Shown here: piece by piece, positions 9,757 through 21,707 of the stretch
Position numbering within the stretch: the stretch's first letter is position 1
Layout: every line of letters starts with the position of its first letter
Assembly (NCBI GenBank): GCA_003194525.1
Contig: NBIV01000371.1
Location: forward strand, 1-45,625
Length of the DNA: 45,625 nucleotides
Origin: Gracilariopsis chorda
Lineage: Eukaryota; Rhodophyta; Florideophyceae; Gracilariales; Gracilariaceae
Direction: 5' to 3'
Notes under the pieces: generated by a model
The model's input: the letters and a program-made list of their open reading frames with translations, nothing else
Told to the model about the DNA's origin: nothing
Database searches by the model: none
Translations under genes and position numbers: made by a program

Positions 9757-11510
9757 CGACGCATTTCGTGTTTTACTGCGTCAAGGAATTTTAAGGTGTA
9801 TAAAACAAGCACAGGGCGACAAGAAGTCAGTTGCTTCTCTTAGGTTCTTAGTGGATCAAGTATTCCAAGAGCAACACAGTCTAAACTTGCTACAAAAGGC
9901 TCTTTGCATGTGCACGAATAAACAGAGGTATACAAGCATAAAACCGCTGTTGTTCATGGTTTTAGTTCATTTGAAGCAAATGCCTCTTCACGGAAACCAG
10001 TTGGCTTTCACAGTCCTCGGAAGGGCGAATATCCCTAACAAGAAACACAAAGAAGTTCTCTTGGACGTTGGATAATGTGCCCCAAACATTTTAGTATGAC
10101 GCTGCATGTGTTATGGTTTTCTGCTGCGGACATGATGTGTTGTCATTCCCAAAGCCTTTAGGTGTGTGAACGCACACAAATACTTCTTTGGAGACACGTT
10201 GTCCTGGCACTACAAGCGCCCAACATCAAGGTCAGTTCAAAAGATTGTTGTATACTGCACAGGGCTACGAGCAGACGTTACGTGTAACCGGACTGTAACT
10301 TCAAAGCCGATTGTTTCCAGACGAGGCGGACCTTGTCCTCTTAAAACGCATACGATCTTATCTTTCAGTGCGTTCGCCAACAAAGGTGGCGCGCAGATCT
10401 CAAGTTCAAGGATACCAAAGGCACGCTTCTGGCATAGACGACGGTGTCAGGCATAGGAGCATCGAGTCCATAAAACCTGACATGCTTGCATCAGGTTTAA
10501 TTTGCCAAGATTCCCAACGCACAGACCCTTTCAAATTGAAGAGGCAGTGGAAATGAACTTCCACCACGTTTCTCTTTCACTGACAGAGGGTGTTACCTGT
10601 ATGTAGTTTGTCTCGATATGTGCATACGTTATACGGCTTACGAGTGCCGCTTAGGCTAGGCTTCCCAAACACGCATTGTTTTCTCCTCCCTGTGTCCGTC
10701 TCATGGAGGCGGTTTCGCACGTAAGCGGCACGATTCGGGAGGCTAAAAGCCTTGAACCCACTGTGGGCGGGAGGATAGGAGGGTTAAGGGTTAGGCTCTT
10801 TCAAAACGTAGCTGCGGACAAGGCTGTTTAATGAGTTTTGCGTGACAAGCACAATCTCTTGATCCCAGCTATGTCAGATTAGCGTCGGTAACGGTGATCT
10901 TTTCCCTTTCCCTTGGTAGCGTAGGAAAAATTGCAATCCCGCTTGTGACGTGGAAATGCAAAACAACATTCTTAGATTTCGGATCAATAAAAGTCTACGA
11001 GAGTGCCGTAAGCACACTAGCGTCCGATGCGAGCATCTCTCAATGGTCATTATTTACAACCAAGCCAAATCATGTGATGGATCTCCTATCATTGTCCAAT
11101 ACAGAACCACTCCTCCTTCCCTCCTCTCTGCCTTCAGCTACACAACCAGAAGTAAACAGTGAATGGAAAGATCTATGTCATTTTGAACTCATAGGCGTCA
11201 TCACTATGCTCTGTCACTGGGTTCTATTCTGAACTTTGCATTGCGACCAAGCATCTTCAAATTAATTTCGAGAGACTGAACAAACAAAAGATGAGAGTAT
11301 AGAGAGCGTCGTTGTCATTTTCTCGTTGTACGTCTTGATCAAAAGTGAGATTTGCATGTAATCTTCATCTCTTTGAATGCCATGTTTATAAACGTATTTC
11401 CCATATCATCCGTTCATCATTGTCAGCAACATGTCCACCATAAAAACATCTGATTTGAACAGTTCTTCCCCCTCCTCACAAGAAATCTGAAACGAGAACT
11501 CGAAGCATCC
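9757..11510. other. Intergenic, no gene seen
   Basis: Bases 9757-10145 belong to the duplication; the rest is single copy in this window. Open frames such as 10894-11232 begin at non-ATG codons and show no family features. A 10-bp inverted repeat (GTGCCGCTTA at 10644-10653 and its complement at 10722-10731) is the only structure noted, and it could be chance. Confidence 0.5.
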
Positions 11511-11518
11511 TATTTAAA
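11511..11518 (+). promoter_or_regulatory. TATA-like box of the secreted gene
   Basis: TATTTAAA about 88 bp upstream of the ATG at 11599. A pyrimidine- and C-rich leader follows (CTCACCGACAGCAACTCTTC and onward). Confidence 0.55.
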
Positions 11519-11598
11519 CTCGAACTCACCGACAGCAACTCTTCCTAGCCTACCACACCCACCGTGAAACCTTTCTACATTCTTCATCTTAACATACA

Positions 11599-12285
11599 AT
11601 GACATCAGCCATGAAAACCATCGTTTCTCTTTTCTTTGCTCTCGCAGCAACGGCATTCGCCATTCAGACGGTTGACATGTGCCCGAACAGATGTAACGCC
11701 AACCGTCCCATGTCCCAGCGCGAATGCAGCCTTGCCGTCACCAGGGGTGTTTGCGCCGTAGAGAGCTGCTCTCCTCCGGCCTACAACCGAACTGGATTTA
11801 TCTGCAAGATGCCCCAAAACTCTTTCATCATCGCAAATACCAACTTGCCACAATTGGAATTCGTTGTTGAATACTCGTGGTCCTCTACCCAGTCCGATTT
11901 GGACACGAGCACTCGCTTCTTGGACGCGAATGTTGGCTTCCGCTGCAGCCCAGACAAGGACTATATTGCGTTCAGTGGAGATGATGTGAGCTCCGGTGGT
12001 AAAGAAACCATTACTATTGATGTGATGGAAGCTTTCGAAGAGTATCAGCTCTCCGGATCTACCTCAGTCGCGGCCTTTGCCGGATGGCACGGAAGCGAGA
12101 ACGAAGGTGATGCTACGCTCAAGGTGTTCTTACGCAAGAAGTCCGACCAAGCTCTCATTTCTGGCGCTGTACTCTCATCTACGATCAGTCCTGGAACTCA
12201 GAATGGATGTGCCGCCACTGCTGTCGGCACTGTGCAGATTATCCGTGCCCAGCACCATACACGTTTCGCTCTTGTGGAAGCGTAA
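11599..12285 (+). CDS. Secreted cysteine-containing protein of unknown family, intact
   Basis: A 228-codon uninterrupted frame. The start could be the ATG at 11599 or the one at 11611. The second gives a cleaner signal peptide (MKTIVSLFFALAATAFA) with probable cleavage after AFA. The mature part has an N-terminal Cys cluster (CPNRCN, then ECSL, VCAVESC, FICKM), a beta-rich-looking middle (LEFVVEYSWSSTQSDLD, DANVGFRC), an acidic stretch near residues 130-145, and the end SPGTQNGCAATAVGTVQIIR. It is the paralogue of the minus-strand genes at 7163-7824 and 42637-43298. Those share the Cys positions, the VEYSWS/IEYTWS block and the GTQ-N-C end. No catalytic motif is seen. An extracellular or cell-wall role is inferred from the signal peptide and cysteines. 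It is the only gene here that looks functional. Confidence 0.85.
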   Translation: MTSAMKTIVSLFFALAATAFAIQTVDMCPNRCNANRPMSQRECSLAVTRGVCAVESCSPPAYNRTGFICKMPQNSFIIANTNLPQLEFVVEYSWSSTQSDLDTSTRFLDANVGFRCSPDKDYIAFSGDDVSSGGKETITIDVMEAFEEYQLSGSTSVAAFAGWHGSENEGDATLKVFLRKKSDQALISGAVLSSTISPGTQNGCAATAVGTVQIIRAQHHTRFALVEA

Positions 12286-15200
12286 TCGCGCCAGCTGTGC
12301 TCTGCACGTGGCTCTTGATGGGTGAGCACAGGATAAGCACGCCTTACAAATTGATGATAAGACATCGCTAGGGATGCAGGTTGTTCGATTACAGATGCTG
12401 CAGCTCGATGGGTAATTTACTTCTTGAGAGATAGTGATAAACAAAACAATCCTAATATAGGTGCCTTTTCTATTACATGGTATTTATGAGCGAAAACGTA
12501 TCGATATTCTTCGACATCCAATTTAGGTCTCTGCTATGTTTCAATGTTAACCAGAATTGGCGCGCCGAAGCGGTCGTAGCCCGCCTGGAACTGTGGGCCC
12601 AAAGGCACATGCGTTGCCCCCGTAGTGGTCTGCAAAACTTCCGTCAATAGATTAGCAATTGAGGCTTTCGGGAACTTAGCCTTCGTATCAGAGAAGTCTT
12701 ATCTTGTAGTAAGTTGTGATGGAGAAACCTTTAGAATGTTCTCCGAAACATCTAGAATCTCTTTGGTCCAGAACGCTGTACAAGCGTTTAGGAGCTTCTA
12801 TAGAGCAATCCTATTGAACCAGCTGATGTTGAAATCCAATACTCCGCAGGACTCTCTCGAACATGTTCTCAGCAGTATAAAATGACAGGCCAAACTCTCT
12901 TTTCTTGATTTGAAAGAACAAGGAGTCGAGTCAGTTCTGTTATATGGAGTGTCTTACAACCATAATCTATAACAGGTTGAACTATAGAGACCAACCTAAG
13001 CGTCTCAGCTCTTAAAATAAACAAAAAAATAACAACAAAGAAGAGCACGGCGTCTGCAACCTGTAGCTCGCGCTTCGTGTTCATGGCCGTGACGGAGGCG
13101 CTAACGCACTGAATGACATGCATTATGGCGCCAGTGCTGCCACAGATACACATAGCATATCTACGTTTGGTAGCTCCCAATGCGATCATTGTCATGGAAT
13201 CAATGAAGTGTAAGCGTAGTATCAGCGAGTTGAAGATCGAAGACATTATCAGTACTTCAACACCCAGAGCCATGTACCCTGGGCAAGCACATGAGCGGCC
13301 ACAGATCAGCTGATAACCACTGCGAGTACTTTGTACAGAAGGTCGTGACGCCGGGATCGAGTCCTGCCACTGCCACTCCCCTCAGTTCCCTACAGCATGG
13401 CATAGAGCCGTACGCAAAGAAATGTATAGAAGCCATGCAAGACGGAATGGAAGGGAGGTTCCTTTGAAAGAGCTGAGGAGCCGGAGGCGTGTATGCTGAT
13501 TAGATGTGGGCGCAGCCAAGATGCCGCAACTTTTCCAAATCTGCGACGGCAGCAAAGGAGCCCAACAACAAATGTCTTCTTACTGAGACGCTTTGAGCGA
13601 CGGCACGTGGTAACGAACGAAAGTCAGTACGTTAAGTGCCGAAAAGCTGCAATGACGGCAAGCAGCATCAGCTACAGCACAAGGCAGTGGGAGAGCACGC
13701 GGCATCATAGTACATCCTGATGGTAGCCTTCTTGCCGCATCCAAACTGGGAGTTTGAGATGCAGATCTGTAAAAGTGGTGAAGGTTCACAACTATAGTAA
13801 GTTTTAATTGTTGTAGGATAGGGAGAACTATGAAAAAGCCTGACGGTGAATTCGGAATTAAAAATCACGGCCCGGAAACAACAACAAGATCCCAAAGGTG
13901 AGCCATCGTCGCCATACATCTTTCTGAGATCACCTATTGCAACTCGAACTTATGTATGTATAAATGCTTATGAGCGGACAATACTAATACTGAAAGCATG
14001 GTAGATTCTAATCCAATAAGGTAAGTGTTCTATCGTCAACAGCCAAAAGACGATGTTCGAAGAAAAAGAAACTTGCCAATAGGCAAAAAAACCGTGGCCA
14101 CAGCATGACCAAGCAAGACCCTGTCTGCCCCGAACCACTGATCTAAATCTCCATCACCGGAATATAGCAGATGATTACTGCGTACTCTCACCTTGCAGCA
14201 GCCGTGTTACGCTCACTATCCAATATCCCGCAACACAGCAGATCAGTGTTAAACTTTTGCGGGAAGACCGGATTACGTATAAGTTTTGTTCTGGCGCGTC
14301 TCGCATTTTTATGCCTTTCTCTGCTATTCCCTTAGTTAGAGAACGCCTGCTAAGGGGCACACCAAGACAGGGCGGATTGCGTGTATTGCGTTTTCACCGC
14401 TCAGAAGCATTGGTGACATATTACCGTCTCTTTCCCCTTTGCTCTCGGCAATTTCGGGTTGTAGAATCGGCTAGCAACATGCACTTTCTTCAGATCCCCA
14501 CGTAATGTCCGCAACAGAACCCGTTAACACTATTTGGGGCCATTTGAGGCCAGACCAGATGCCGTGTCCGCTTGCGAAACAGCAGCAACTCGTCGTGAGG
14601 AGAAAGGAGGCAGATGACCGTTTCCCTTACACCATTGGGCCATTTCTTGGAACTTGAACTAGCTCACTGGGTACCCATCGTGCCTCCCCAATATCCGGTA
14701 CCTGTACGGCCTAAGTGAATGTGGTATCACCAGCATTCCCTTTGATGGATTGAATAGTTCGCGGTGATCCGCTCAAAATATCCCTACGGGTAGGGGCGCC
14801 GCATGCGGTGCCAAAGTTCTATGGGTTTTTAGACTCGGAAGACTAAGAATAGCACGTGTGAGCACGGAGGAAACGATTGCAGTAGCATGGTTGGGGTTTT
14901 TAGGGGTTTTCGCCTTTTGTAGTCCGTATAAGTTAGGCAACCTGCTTTTGTATAGCAAAAATTCTAAACCTCTGTTGTTTATGCTCGGGGAGAAGCAGAA
15001 ACATAAGACAACCAGATGGTTTAATAGAGATGTCCTTGAAAAATATGTCGAATTTACTACAGAGCTTCAGAATACAGCCTTTGTTGATATCAAAAACGTA
15101 TTTTTGATTCAAAAACACGTTTCTGACGGGTGTATGAAAGGTTAAAAACTTTCAAAAATTAATCATTTGGCAACATTACATCCGGGCGGATAGACACTAG

Positions 15201-16204
15201 GGGTTAAATAAATGAGTAAATTTTGGATTTTTTGGAGATAGATTTACTCACAAACAACTCTACTAGAGTGGGTATCTCCACAATATTTAGCATTTTGAGT
15301 AAATATATTCCCAAACAGCGGACTGTATGGAGAAAAATTTTCTCAATTACTCATATAGAGATGCAAGTAGCGTTACACCACTTGGCAAATGAAGAAAACT
15401 ATCGCGCCAAATGTAATAGAATTTCATCTCTGTTACGTTAGACTTCATTATTGACGACAATAGAAACTGCAGTCTGTAGATGTCTCACGACATCAATGTC
15501 CTCATCAAAAATATCTGCGATGTAGCATTCAATGTCTAATACCAACGTAGAGCATGCCCTCTCCGCCATGATGGCTGGCAGGGGTGAATTTATGTAAGTA
15601 TGGCGTTTTAAACATGTAAAAGTACTCCTTGTACTAAATGTACTACTAGATGCTAGTTACATTTTAAATCTCTAACCACGTCACACCATATTTTTGAACA
15701 TTTTATTTACTGTCTAACCAGTACTGGTTGCGTATGAAATAGTTACCTGCAAATCAAATGTGTATCATATTTAGCCTCTAAATTTAACTGAACCAGTAAA
15801 GGTGCCCTTAGTGCTAAAATGGTTCACATTCCGTAGCAATAGGTAGTTTTAACAGCTTTGGTGGCTCCAACTAATTGTAAAGATGTAGTCAAACCGATTG
15901 CACACTTTGCTACGTTTTTTCAACATCTAGAAATCCTTCGTGATCTTGAATGATTCTTGTAATAATTATTGCTACTAAGAAATCATAGGCACAATCTTGA
16001 GGAACAGATACAATACGGTTTAGTATGTTAAAACGGTTGTCGTGCCATATAAGTAATAAACTATTACAAGTTTCATAATTCATATTGATATAGTAGAGGG
16101 TTCCAGATAGTGGAACATATTTTTTTGTCAACAGCACATAACTTATATACTTTAAGCTCAATACACGATATTGAGGCGTCTTTTTACGTATTTGTTTACT
16201 GATT
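12286..16204. other. Low-coding AT-rich region
   Basis: About 3.9 kb without a gene I can support. Short open frames such as 12625-12885, 14858-15145 and 15223-15441 start at GTG or TTG and have no clear homologue. The frame at 15223-15441 contains EMQVALHHLANEENYRAKCN, which faintly recalls the N-terminal part of PIF/Harbinger transposases. A minus-strand frame at 15910-16161 (LIWHDNRFNILNRIVSVPQD) is also protein-like but unassigned. The part nearest 16205 may be the far end of the piggyBac-like element whose tail lies at 16205-16307. Confidence 0.45.
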
Positions 16205-16307
16205 TTATATCATAACACCGACAAAGTCACGTAAAAGCTCAAAAACGCATGTTCTACTTTTTGTACTATAATTTATATAAATTAAATCATTCCTGAAGCA
16301 AAAAATT
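16205..16307 (-). pseudogene. Detached C-terminal tail of the piggyBac-like transposase
   Basis: Read on the minus strand from the edge of the E1 5' LTR, this gives about 33 codons beginning IFCFRNDLIYINYSTK and ending at a TAA (16205-16207). On the other side of E1 the piggyBac-like frame ends with CKICKSTKKSKFICSDY at the 3' LTR edge. Together these fit the pattern of the Cys-rich zinc-ribbon tail of piggyBac-family proteins, so E1 split it. The joint is inferred; the target-site duplication is not clean. Confidence 0.55.
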
Positions 16308-16961
16308 TGTGTTAAAACGGCCATACGGGCCTCAGATCATGACAGACGACAGCGAACACTGATGGGCGATGACGTGGGAGACCGGACGCTGAACAGATGG
16401 CAAGAGTGCAACTGACCGGGACGGTGCACCTGGGGAGTGTTGGGACGGGATACGGGTGTTCGACAGTAAGGAAGGGCAGGCATGACTGCAAGAACCTAGA
16501 TAATTTTTGAATAATTTTTAGGTAGTGCGTACGCAGACCCGCCATTGGCTCATATCTGCCGAGGTGCTTCGTCTCCAAGGTGCACCTCAGGGCCGGCGGG
16601 ACTACTTAGGATGACCGTACCCCCCGAATCCCATGAAAAGGTAAAGGCAGACATCATCCCACCAAACCGACTAGCTTTCTTGTTCTAGTTGGCGATAAAT
16701 ACTGCCCATTAGCTTGTAATACTACTCCGCACAGTAAACCACGAGCGGTACACGACTGCCAATACTCTATGCGTGCTCCCTGACCACGCTTGACGCAGTT
16801 TCCCGTCCGGTTCCACAGCTTTTGACCGGCGTCTCCTGAATTTTACCGTTCGGATCACCGAGCCCTTCTTCCGCCCGGGCTTTCTAGGAAATCCTTGTAC
16901 TGACCGCTGAGGCACGACCGACCGGTCGGAATCTTGTGCTAAAGCGTTGCGCTTGCCCACA
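16308..16961 (+). repeat. 5' LTR of E1
   Basis: Starts TGTGTTAAAACGG and ends CTTGCCCACA. It aligns end to end with 25293-25944. The shared tract CGGGACGG...GGTGCACCTGGGG, the TTTTTAGGTA block and the CTTGTGCTAAAGC end are conserved. Its inner boundary is fixed by the primer-binding site that follows. Confidence 0.9.
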
Positions 16962-16962
16962 T

Positions 16963-16980
16963 TGGTCTCCCGACCTAGAA
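16963..16980 (+). promoter_or_regulatory. Primer-binding site of E1
   Basis: TGGTCTCCCGACCTAGAA begins one base after the LTR end. TGG pairs with a tRNA CCA end. The last 16 bases are identical in E2 at 28984-28999, although the rest of the two leaders differs, which supports function. The donor tRNA would end in TCGGGAGACCA; I cannot name it. Confidence 0.75.
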
Positions 16981-16999
16981 GACCAATCAAGGACCAAAA

Positions 17000-18978
17000 A
17001 TGGAATCGAAACTTCCGAAACCACCGAGCCAGAAAGGTTCGCAAGTCAGAAAAACCGCCCAGCCCATTACGGAGTCTCAGGCCGTTTCGGCCTCAAACCG
17101 AAGCATCAGTAGTTTCCCAGCACTCAACACGTCCGTCCTGGATGACCCGGAGTCGCTGCTTCGCACAAGAAGTAGGGCAGCGTCCTTCTCTAGACCACAC
17201 GGTCCGCCGGCATCTCAGCTGCCAACCGCAACTACTGGAGCAGCCGCATCTTCGCGCAATACAGCGATCGGGGAACATTGGCTTCGACGACTTGTGGGAC
17301 CGTATCCGGACTCACCTGTCGGTATAGGTCCGCACGGAACTCGAATTAAGGGTCCCAGTGCGGTCGAAGAGTATCTTGCTGATGGAATGCCCCAAATATT
17401 GGAGCAGCAGGCCTCTGGGACAATCCGCACAGCTACCGAGGAAGCGATGTCACGCCTCCAGCCAAGCGTCGACCGCACGGAATTCCAGCCAAATTGGACA
17501 TATCAGCCGTTATCTGAGGGACAACATATCACCCAGACCATCTCAAAGTTTGACACAAACCGTACGGGCACGGCACTGGCCCTAGAGTCCGGTATAGGTA
17601 TTCCGGACGGGAATCGAAGAGGAAATTCCCGAACGATCTATCTACCGGCAATACCCAGTAAGCTAGATCCGAACGGAGATCCTGACGATTGTAGCTCCCA
17701 CAAAGGGAGCTCAGACCGCGACAGACGCGGCCGTCGGTTTAAAACGTCCGGTTCGGATCGTAAAAGCCGCGGCAGGAAGAGAACTTCCGGTCGCAAACGC
17801 AGACTTAACCGTTCGGACTCATATACAGACCGAACGGAGACTTCGGAGTCCGAAGAAGACCTCTCCGATTCGGACGGAGAAGCGAGCGACGACTCGCGAG
17901 GTTCGCATCACCGTTCGGACAGGAAGTCACTTAGCGGCTGAAGCCACTTAACGACTTGTTTCGAAAGGCCGTAGACTACAGTTCATATCGCCTTCTCAAG
18001 ACGTCCGCACGGTATGATGCCCGAGTGGCCAGGAAGATTGGCCGCTACCACAAGAAGCTGGATGTCCAGCTCAAGGGGCGCCCGTTCTCCGGGTCGGACC
18101 CCATTGCCATACGGGGCTCCTTGCAGCGATTTAAGACTGCATGCGACCACAATGGAATGACAGAGGGCACAGCCCTCTGGTGCTTCCAGATTTACTTGAC
18201 CGGGCCTGCACACGCGCTGGTTCAATCCTGTATCACGCGAGAAACCAATGCGGTCGCCGTCCGTAAACGGGAAAAGTTGCGCACATACTCAGAGGTGGTG
18301 CACTTTTTGTTAACCACGTATGCGACCGACGAGGTAGTCGCGGACGCATACGCCGAGGTGACGACCTATCGACAGTCCTCAGGTATGTCCGAAACGGAAT
18401 TCGCCCAGAAACTCTAGGATAAAGCACTCCGCTGTGGGAACGTGTTGTCAGATCGACGTTTGAAGGCCTTCATCGTAGAGAACCTGCTGCCCACCGTACG
18501 GTCGAAAGTCAGTAACCATCTGACGATTCACCCGCACATTGTACTGAACGCATTAGCCCGATACGCGGAATCCTACGACGACACGCACCGTGCGAGCAAA
18601 CGTCAAACAACTCGCACGGACTCTCGGCCAACTCATCGTCGTGGCTCACGCTCACGAGTGATAAGCCTGGAGAACGACTCGGACGAGGATGACTCGGAGG
18701 CACCGGGTGGTCAAGTGTTTGTGAGGGCAGGCGGCAGTAGTCTACCGTCTCCTCCCACCACAACGATCTCAACTACGTCTCATTCTTCCCGGACGGTCCA
18801 ATTCGCTGCACTAGGTAGAGGTGTAGCCCCCATATCCGCACCGTTATTGGACAAACCGTGGCTTATATGTCTTTCCCAAGAGCCGAACCATTGCAAAATG
18901 CTAGCGCCGGAAGTATTTGCTGACCTATTAGCTGCACGGGAGGCTAATTATACCATATGCCGCGAGGAGGGGTATTAA
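17000..18978 (+). pseudogene. gag of E1, broken
   Basis: The ATG at 17000 lies 38 bp after the 5' LTR. The first 313 codons are Ser/Pro-rich, then strongly basic (for example RKSRGRKRTSGRKRRLNRSD near 17765) with an acidic tail. This frame stops at 17941. The capsid-like part continues in another frame from about 17935 (KIGRYHKKLDVQLKGRPF, then LWCFQIYLTGPAHALVQS and LLTTYATDEVVADAYAEV, as in the gypsy gag family). It meets a TAG at 18415 and resumes at once (VLSDRRLKAFIVENLLPTV). A Cys/His patch, CLSQEPNHC near 18870, is where a zinc knuckle is expected but is degenerate. Gag forms the particle in which reverse transcription occurs. Confidence 0.75.
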
Positions 18979-19292
18979 AACTTCCCAAGAAGTCCGTTTG
19001 GAAGTACTAGTAATACCGGAACCGCACAGGCTAGTATTGGTATACCACAGGGTCAACCCCAGACCCGAGCCCGCTCGGGAACACAATGCTATGCAGTCCA
19101 ATTGGTGGACAGTGACAGACCACCCGCTCCGGAGCACTACTCGGAGGGTGCGTAGATGGGACCCACCCACCGAGGCCTGACAGCCTCAATAAGGAGACTG
19201 AGCGGCCTCATAATGAATCCGAATCGGGACCGCCGGCTCCATCTGGAGAAGAACGCCTGGACGTAAAACAAGAGTCTGAGACCGATCCGATA

Positions 19293-19628
19293 ATGCTGTT
19301 TAGCAGAGCGCATTACAAAGTCCGTTTCTCAATCGGCCTTGACTCTCAGGTGCAACTCCAGGTCACTGGTATTCTTGACACCGGTGCGGGACCAAACCTT
19401 GTCCACGCGAACGCTCTTCTGCCCGGATGGCAACCAAAGCTGCTCACGAGACCGCATCCAAATATTACAGAAGCGTCTCGTAACCGTATGCGGACGTTGG
19501 GAATCATCCGCCTGTTTATCTGAATCGGTAGCCTGGGAGTATGGGACCATTTCCTAGTCTCCACAAACCTAGCCACATCGTGCTTGTTGGGAACAAAGTT
19601 CATCGACAAGTACTTGATGGTCATATAA
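19293..19628 (+). pseudogene. Aspartic protease domain of E1, nonsense-interrupted
   Basis: The retropepsin active-site motif ILDTGAGPNLVH lies near 19370-19405, and the second conserved block SCLLGTKFID near 19575-19605, in the same frame. A TGA at 19521-19523 interrupts them. Such proteases mature the Gag-Pol polyprotein as dimers. The frame continues after a stop at 19626 into a linker (from 19788, MTQAEVQVTANVGGLSFLQL) that leads to the reverse transcriptase. Confidence 0.8.
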
Positions 19629-20115
19629 CCCCAACGGAAACCAGTTGCTTTCCATCATTCCAAACCGGTTGCCCTGCTTTCGGCAACCGCACGGTTTCAA
19701 AATAATAATGTTCACGAGTGTTTCCTGACAACGGACAACTCCATGACCAACAAGATTTGAGTAGTCCGAGCGGTCAATATACAGCCCATGACCCAAGCGG
19801 AAGTTCAAGTAACTGCAAACGTTGGAGGACTTTCATTCCTCCAACTCAACCCGAAAACCGCTAAGAAACGCCTTATGCTCATGGCCAATGGCGTCATGGA
19901 GGTTATACCGAACCGGTCATTCCGAGTCCTCGTATCCAACGTCGGACAAGCTCCCATCCATTTTGCAAAGAACACCATCGCCGGGCTCGCCATGCCCGCC
20001 CCGGTTGCCCTAATTTCCCCCTCCCCGTTCATCGAGGACGACGAAGCTAAGGGGGGGAGGCTAATCCCAGTCAAATCGACCAGGATCAAAAGTCTGACAC
20101 GGTCACAGCTGATGA

Positions 20116-21505
20116 TTGGATAAAAAATTCCGTATAGGAGAAGAGTATGAGACCGAACTGGAAAGAATTACCGACTTTCTGGAACCGTTTTCGGATATGT
20201 GGGATGGATACTTGAGGTCCATCTCCATTGCCAAACACCGCCTACATTTAGAAGAGTGTTCCAAAGTCATCTTCCAGATGCCCTACCGAGCGGGATACAA
20301 ACGAAGGGAATTGGAAAGGGAAGAGGTAACAAAGCAACTCCGCGTGGGCGTAATAGAGCCTTCGTCCGCAGAATGGGCAGGTCCTGTCGTATTCGCACCC
20401 AAGAAGGACGGCACTCTGCGCTTTTTCGTTGACTACCGCCACCTCAACACGATGACCGTATGGGATACTTACCCCATACCAAGAATGGAAGATGCAGTCG
20501 TATTCACTACTTTAGACTCAATAGCGGTTATTGGCAATGTGAATTCGACGAGACCGACCGGGCCAAAACCCCCTTTGCATCATACATGGGTTTGTTCTGC
20601 TACATTGGAATGCCGTTCGGTCTCAAGAATGCTCCGGATACCTTCCAGAGGGCGCTCGACATCATCCTTTCGCGGGTTAAAGGGCAATTTGGTCTAGTTT
20701 ACCTAGACGACTTCATGTAATTATATATTCCCGATCTGTTCAAGAGCACTTCGAACACGTACAGACCGTATTGGAACTGTTCTGTCCGGCCAGAATTACG
20801 CTGCGGTTGAAGAAATGTTATTTCTTCCACCAAATGGTCGACTATCTTGGTCATATTATCCGTCCGGACAAACTGCAGGTATCCGGAAAAGCTTGCAAAG
20901 CTTTGCGACAAGCGAAACCTCCCACAAACCAGACGGAGTTACGGTCGTACCTCGGCCTTTGTAACGTGTTTTGCCGGTTTGTTGAGGCGTTCGCGCGCAT
21001 TGCCAGCCCACTTAATCCGAAACTGGAAAAAGACCAACCATTTGAGTTCCAAACTCTGACCGATACGGAGTATGAGGCGTTCGGCGAACTACGTCAACGT
21101 TTCATACGACCGCCTATACTGGCAATCCCCCGAAACCGTCACAGATACGTCCTGGACGCGGACGCTTGCAATACCCAAGTCGGATGCTGTCTACTCCAAG
21201 AGCAGCCTGAGGGCGACTTTCGTCCAATTGGTTACTGGAGCCCCTCAATAACTAAGCCCGAGTGGGCCTACTCCACTAGCGAACGGTAATGTTTGGCCGT
21301 CATTTGGGCCATCTTTCATCTCCTTCCGTACTTGGAAGGCACACGGTTCACACTCCGTACGGACCATCACGCACTACGCTGGATCCTTAACCTAGCGGAT
21401 GCGTTCGGACGGTTAGCGAGATGGCGACTCCACCTCATGGAGTACGAATTTGACATTATCCACCAACCGCGCGTTAAGCACCAAGTGGCTGACGCGCTTT
21501 TCTAG
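20116..21505 (+). pseudogene. Reverse transcriptase and RNase H of E1, frameshifted
   Basis: The RT fingers and palm are clear: GVIEPSSAEWAGPVVFAPKK, FFVDYRHLN and TYPIPRMED in one frame to about 20510, then SGYWQCEFDETDRAKTPFA, MPFGLKNAPDTFQRA and the catalytic YLDDF at 20700-20714 in a second. A third frame from 20771 carries the connection domain and a gypsy-type RNase H with YVLDADACNTQVGC near 21140 and TDHHALRWI near 21360. Stops at 20718, 21287 and 21503 and frame changes near 20510 and 20720 inactivate it. Residues at the RT catalytic Asp pair are unchanged. Confidence 0.88.
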
Positions 21506-21707
21506 AGTCTGTACGGAGGGAGAAGACACAGATCCGCCCGAAGACGAAATACGGTGCATGATGACGAACGACGTGACCGGAACGGGCGAAAAATACACCG
21601 TAACTACGGTGTGCTGGGACGGTAGAGAGGAGACCGTCAAAATGGACTGGCCACAAAACAATCCGAACGGGATAAGACTCCCAGTAGTACTCTAAGTTAA
21701 TGATGAG

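Larger units (their letters stand above)
1..10145. repeat. Left copy of a >10-kb direct duplication
   Basis: This block matches 35489-45625 base for base in the same orientation. The offset is 35,488 near base 70, about 35,474 from base 3,760 to 7,800, and 35,478 near base 9,700. Identity by eye is about 98-99%, so nearly every feature here has a partner in the right copy. Single-base insertions in the left copy cluster in its first 3.5 kb. The block touches the window start, and the window end cuts the other copy, so neither outer boundary is visible. Either a segmental or tandem duplication or an unresolved allelic pair in an assembly would look like this. Confidence 0.97.

Noticed and set aside
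10644..10731. 10-bp inverted repeat that could form a stem
   Set aside because: The loop is 68 bases and the arms do not extend; no RNA gene or terminator feature accompanies it.
15223..15560. PIF/Harbinger-like transposase fragment
   Set aside because: Only one short stretch (ALHHLANEENYR) resembles the family; no catalytic block or terminal repeats could be seen.
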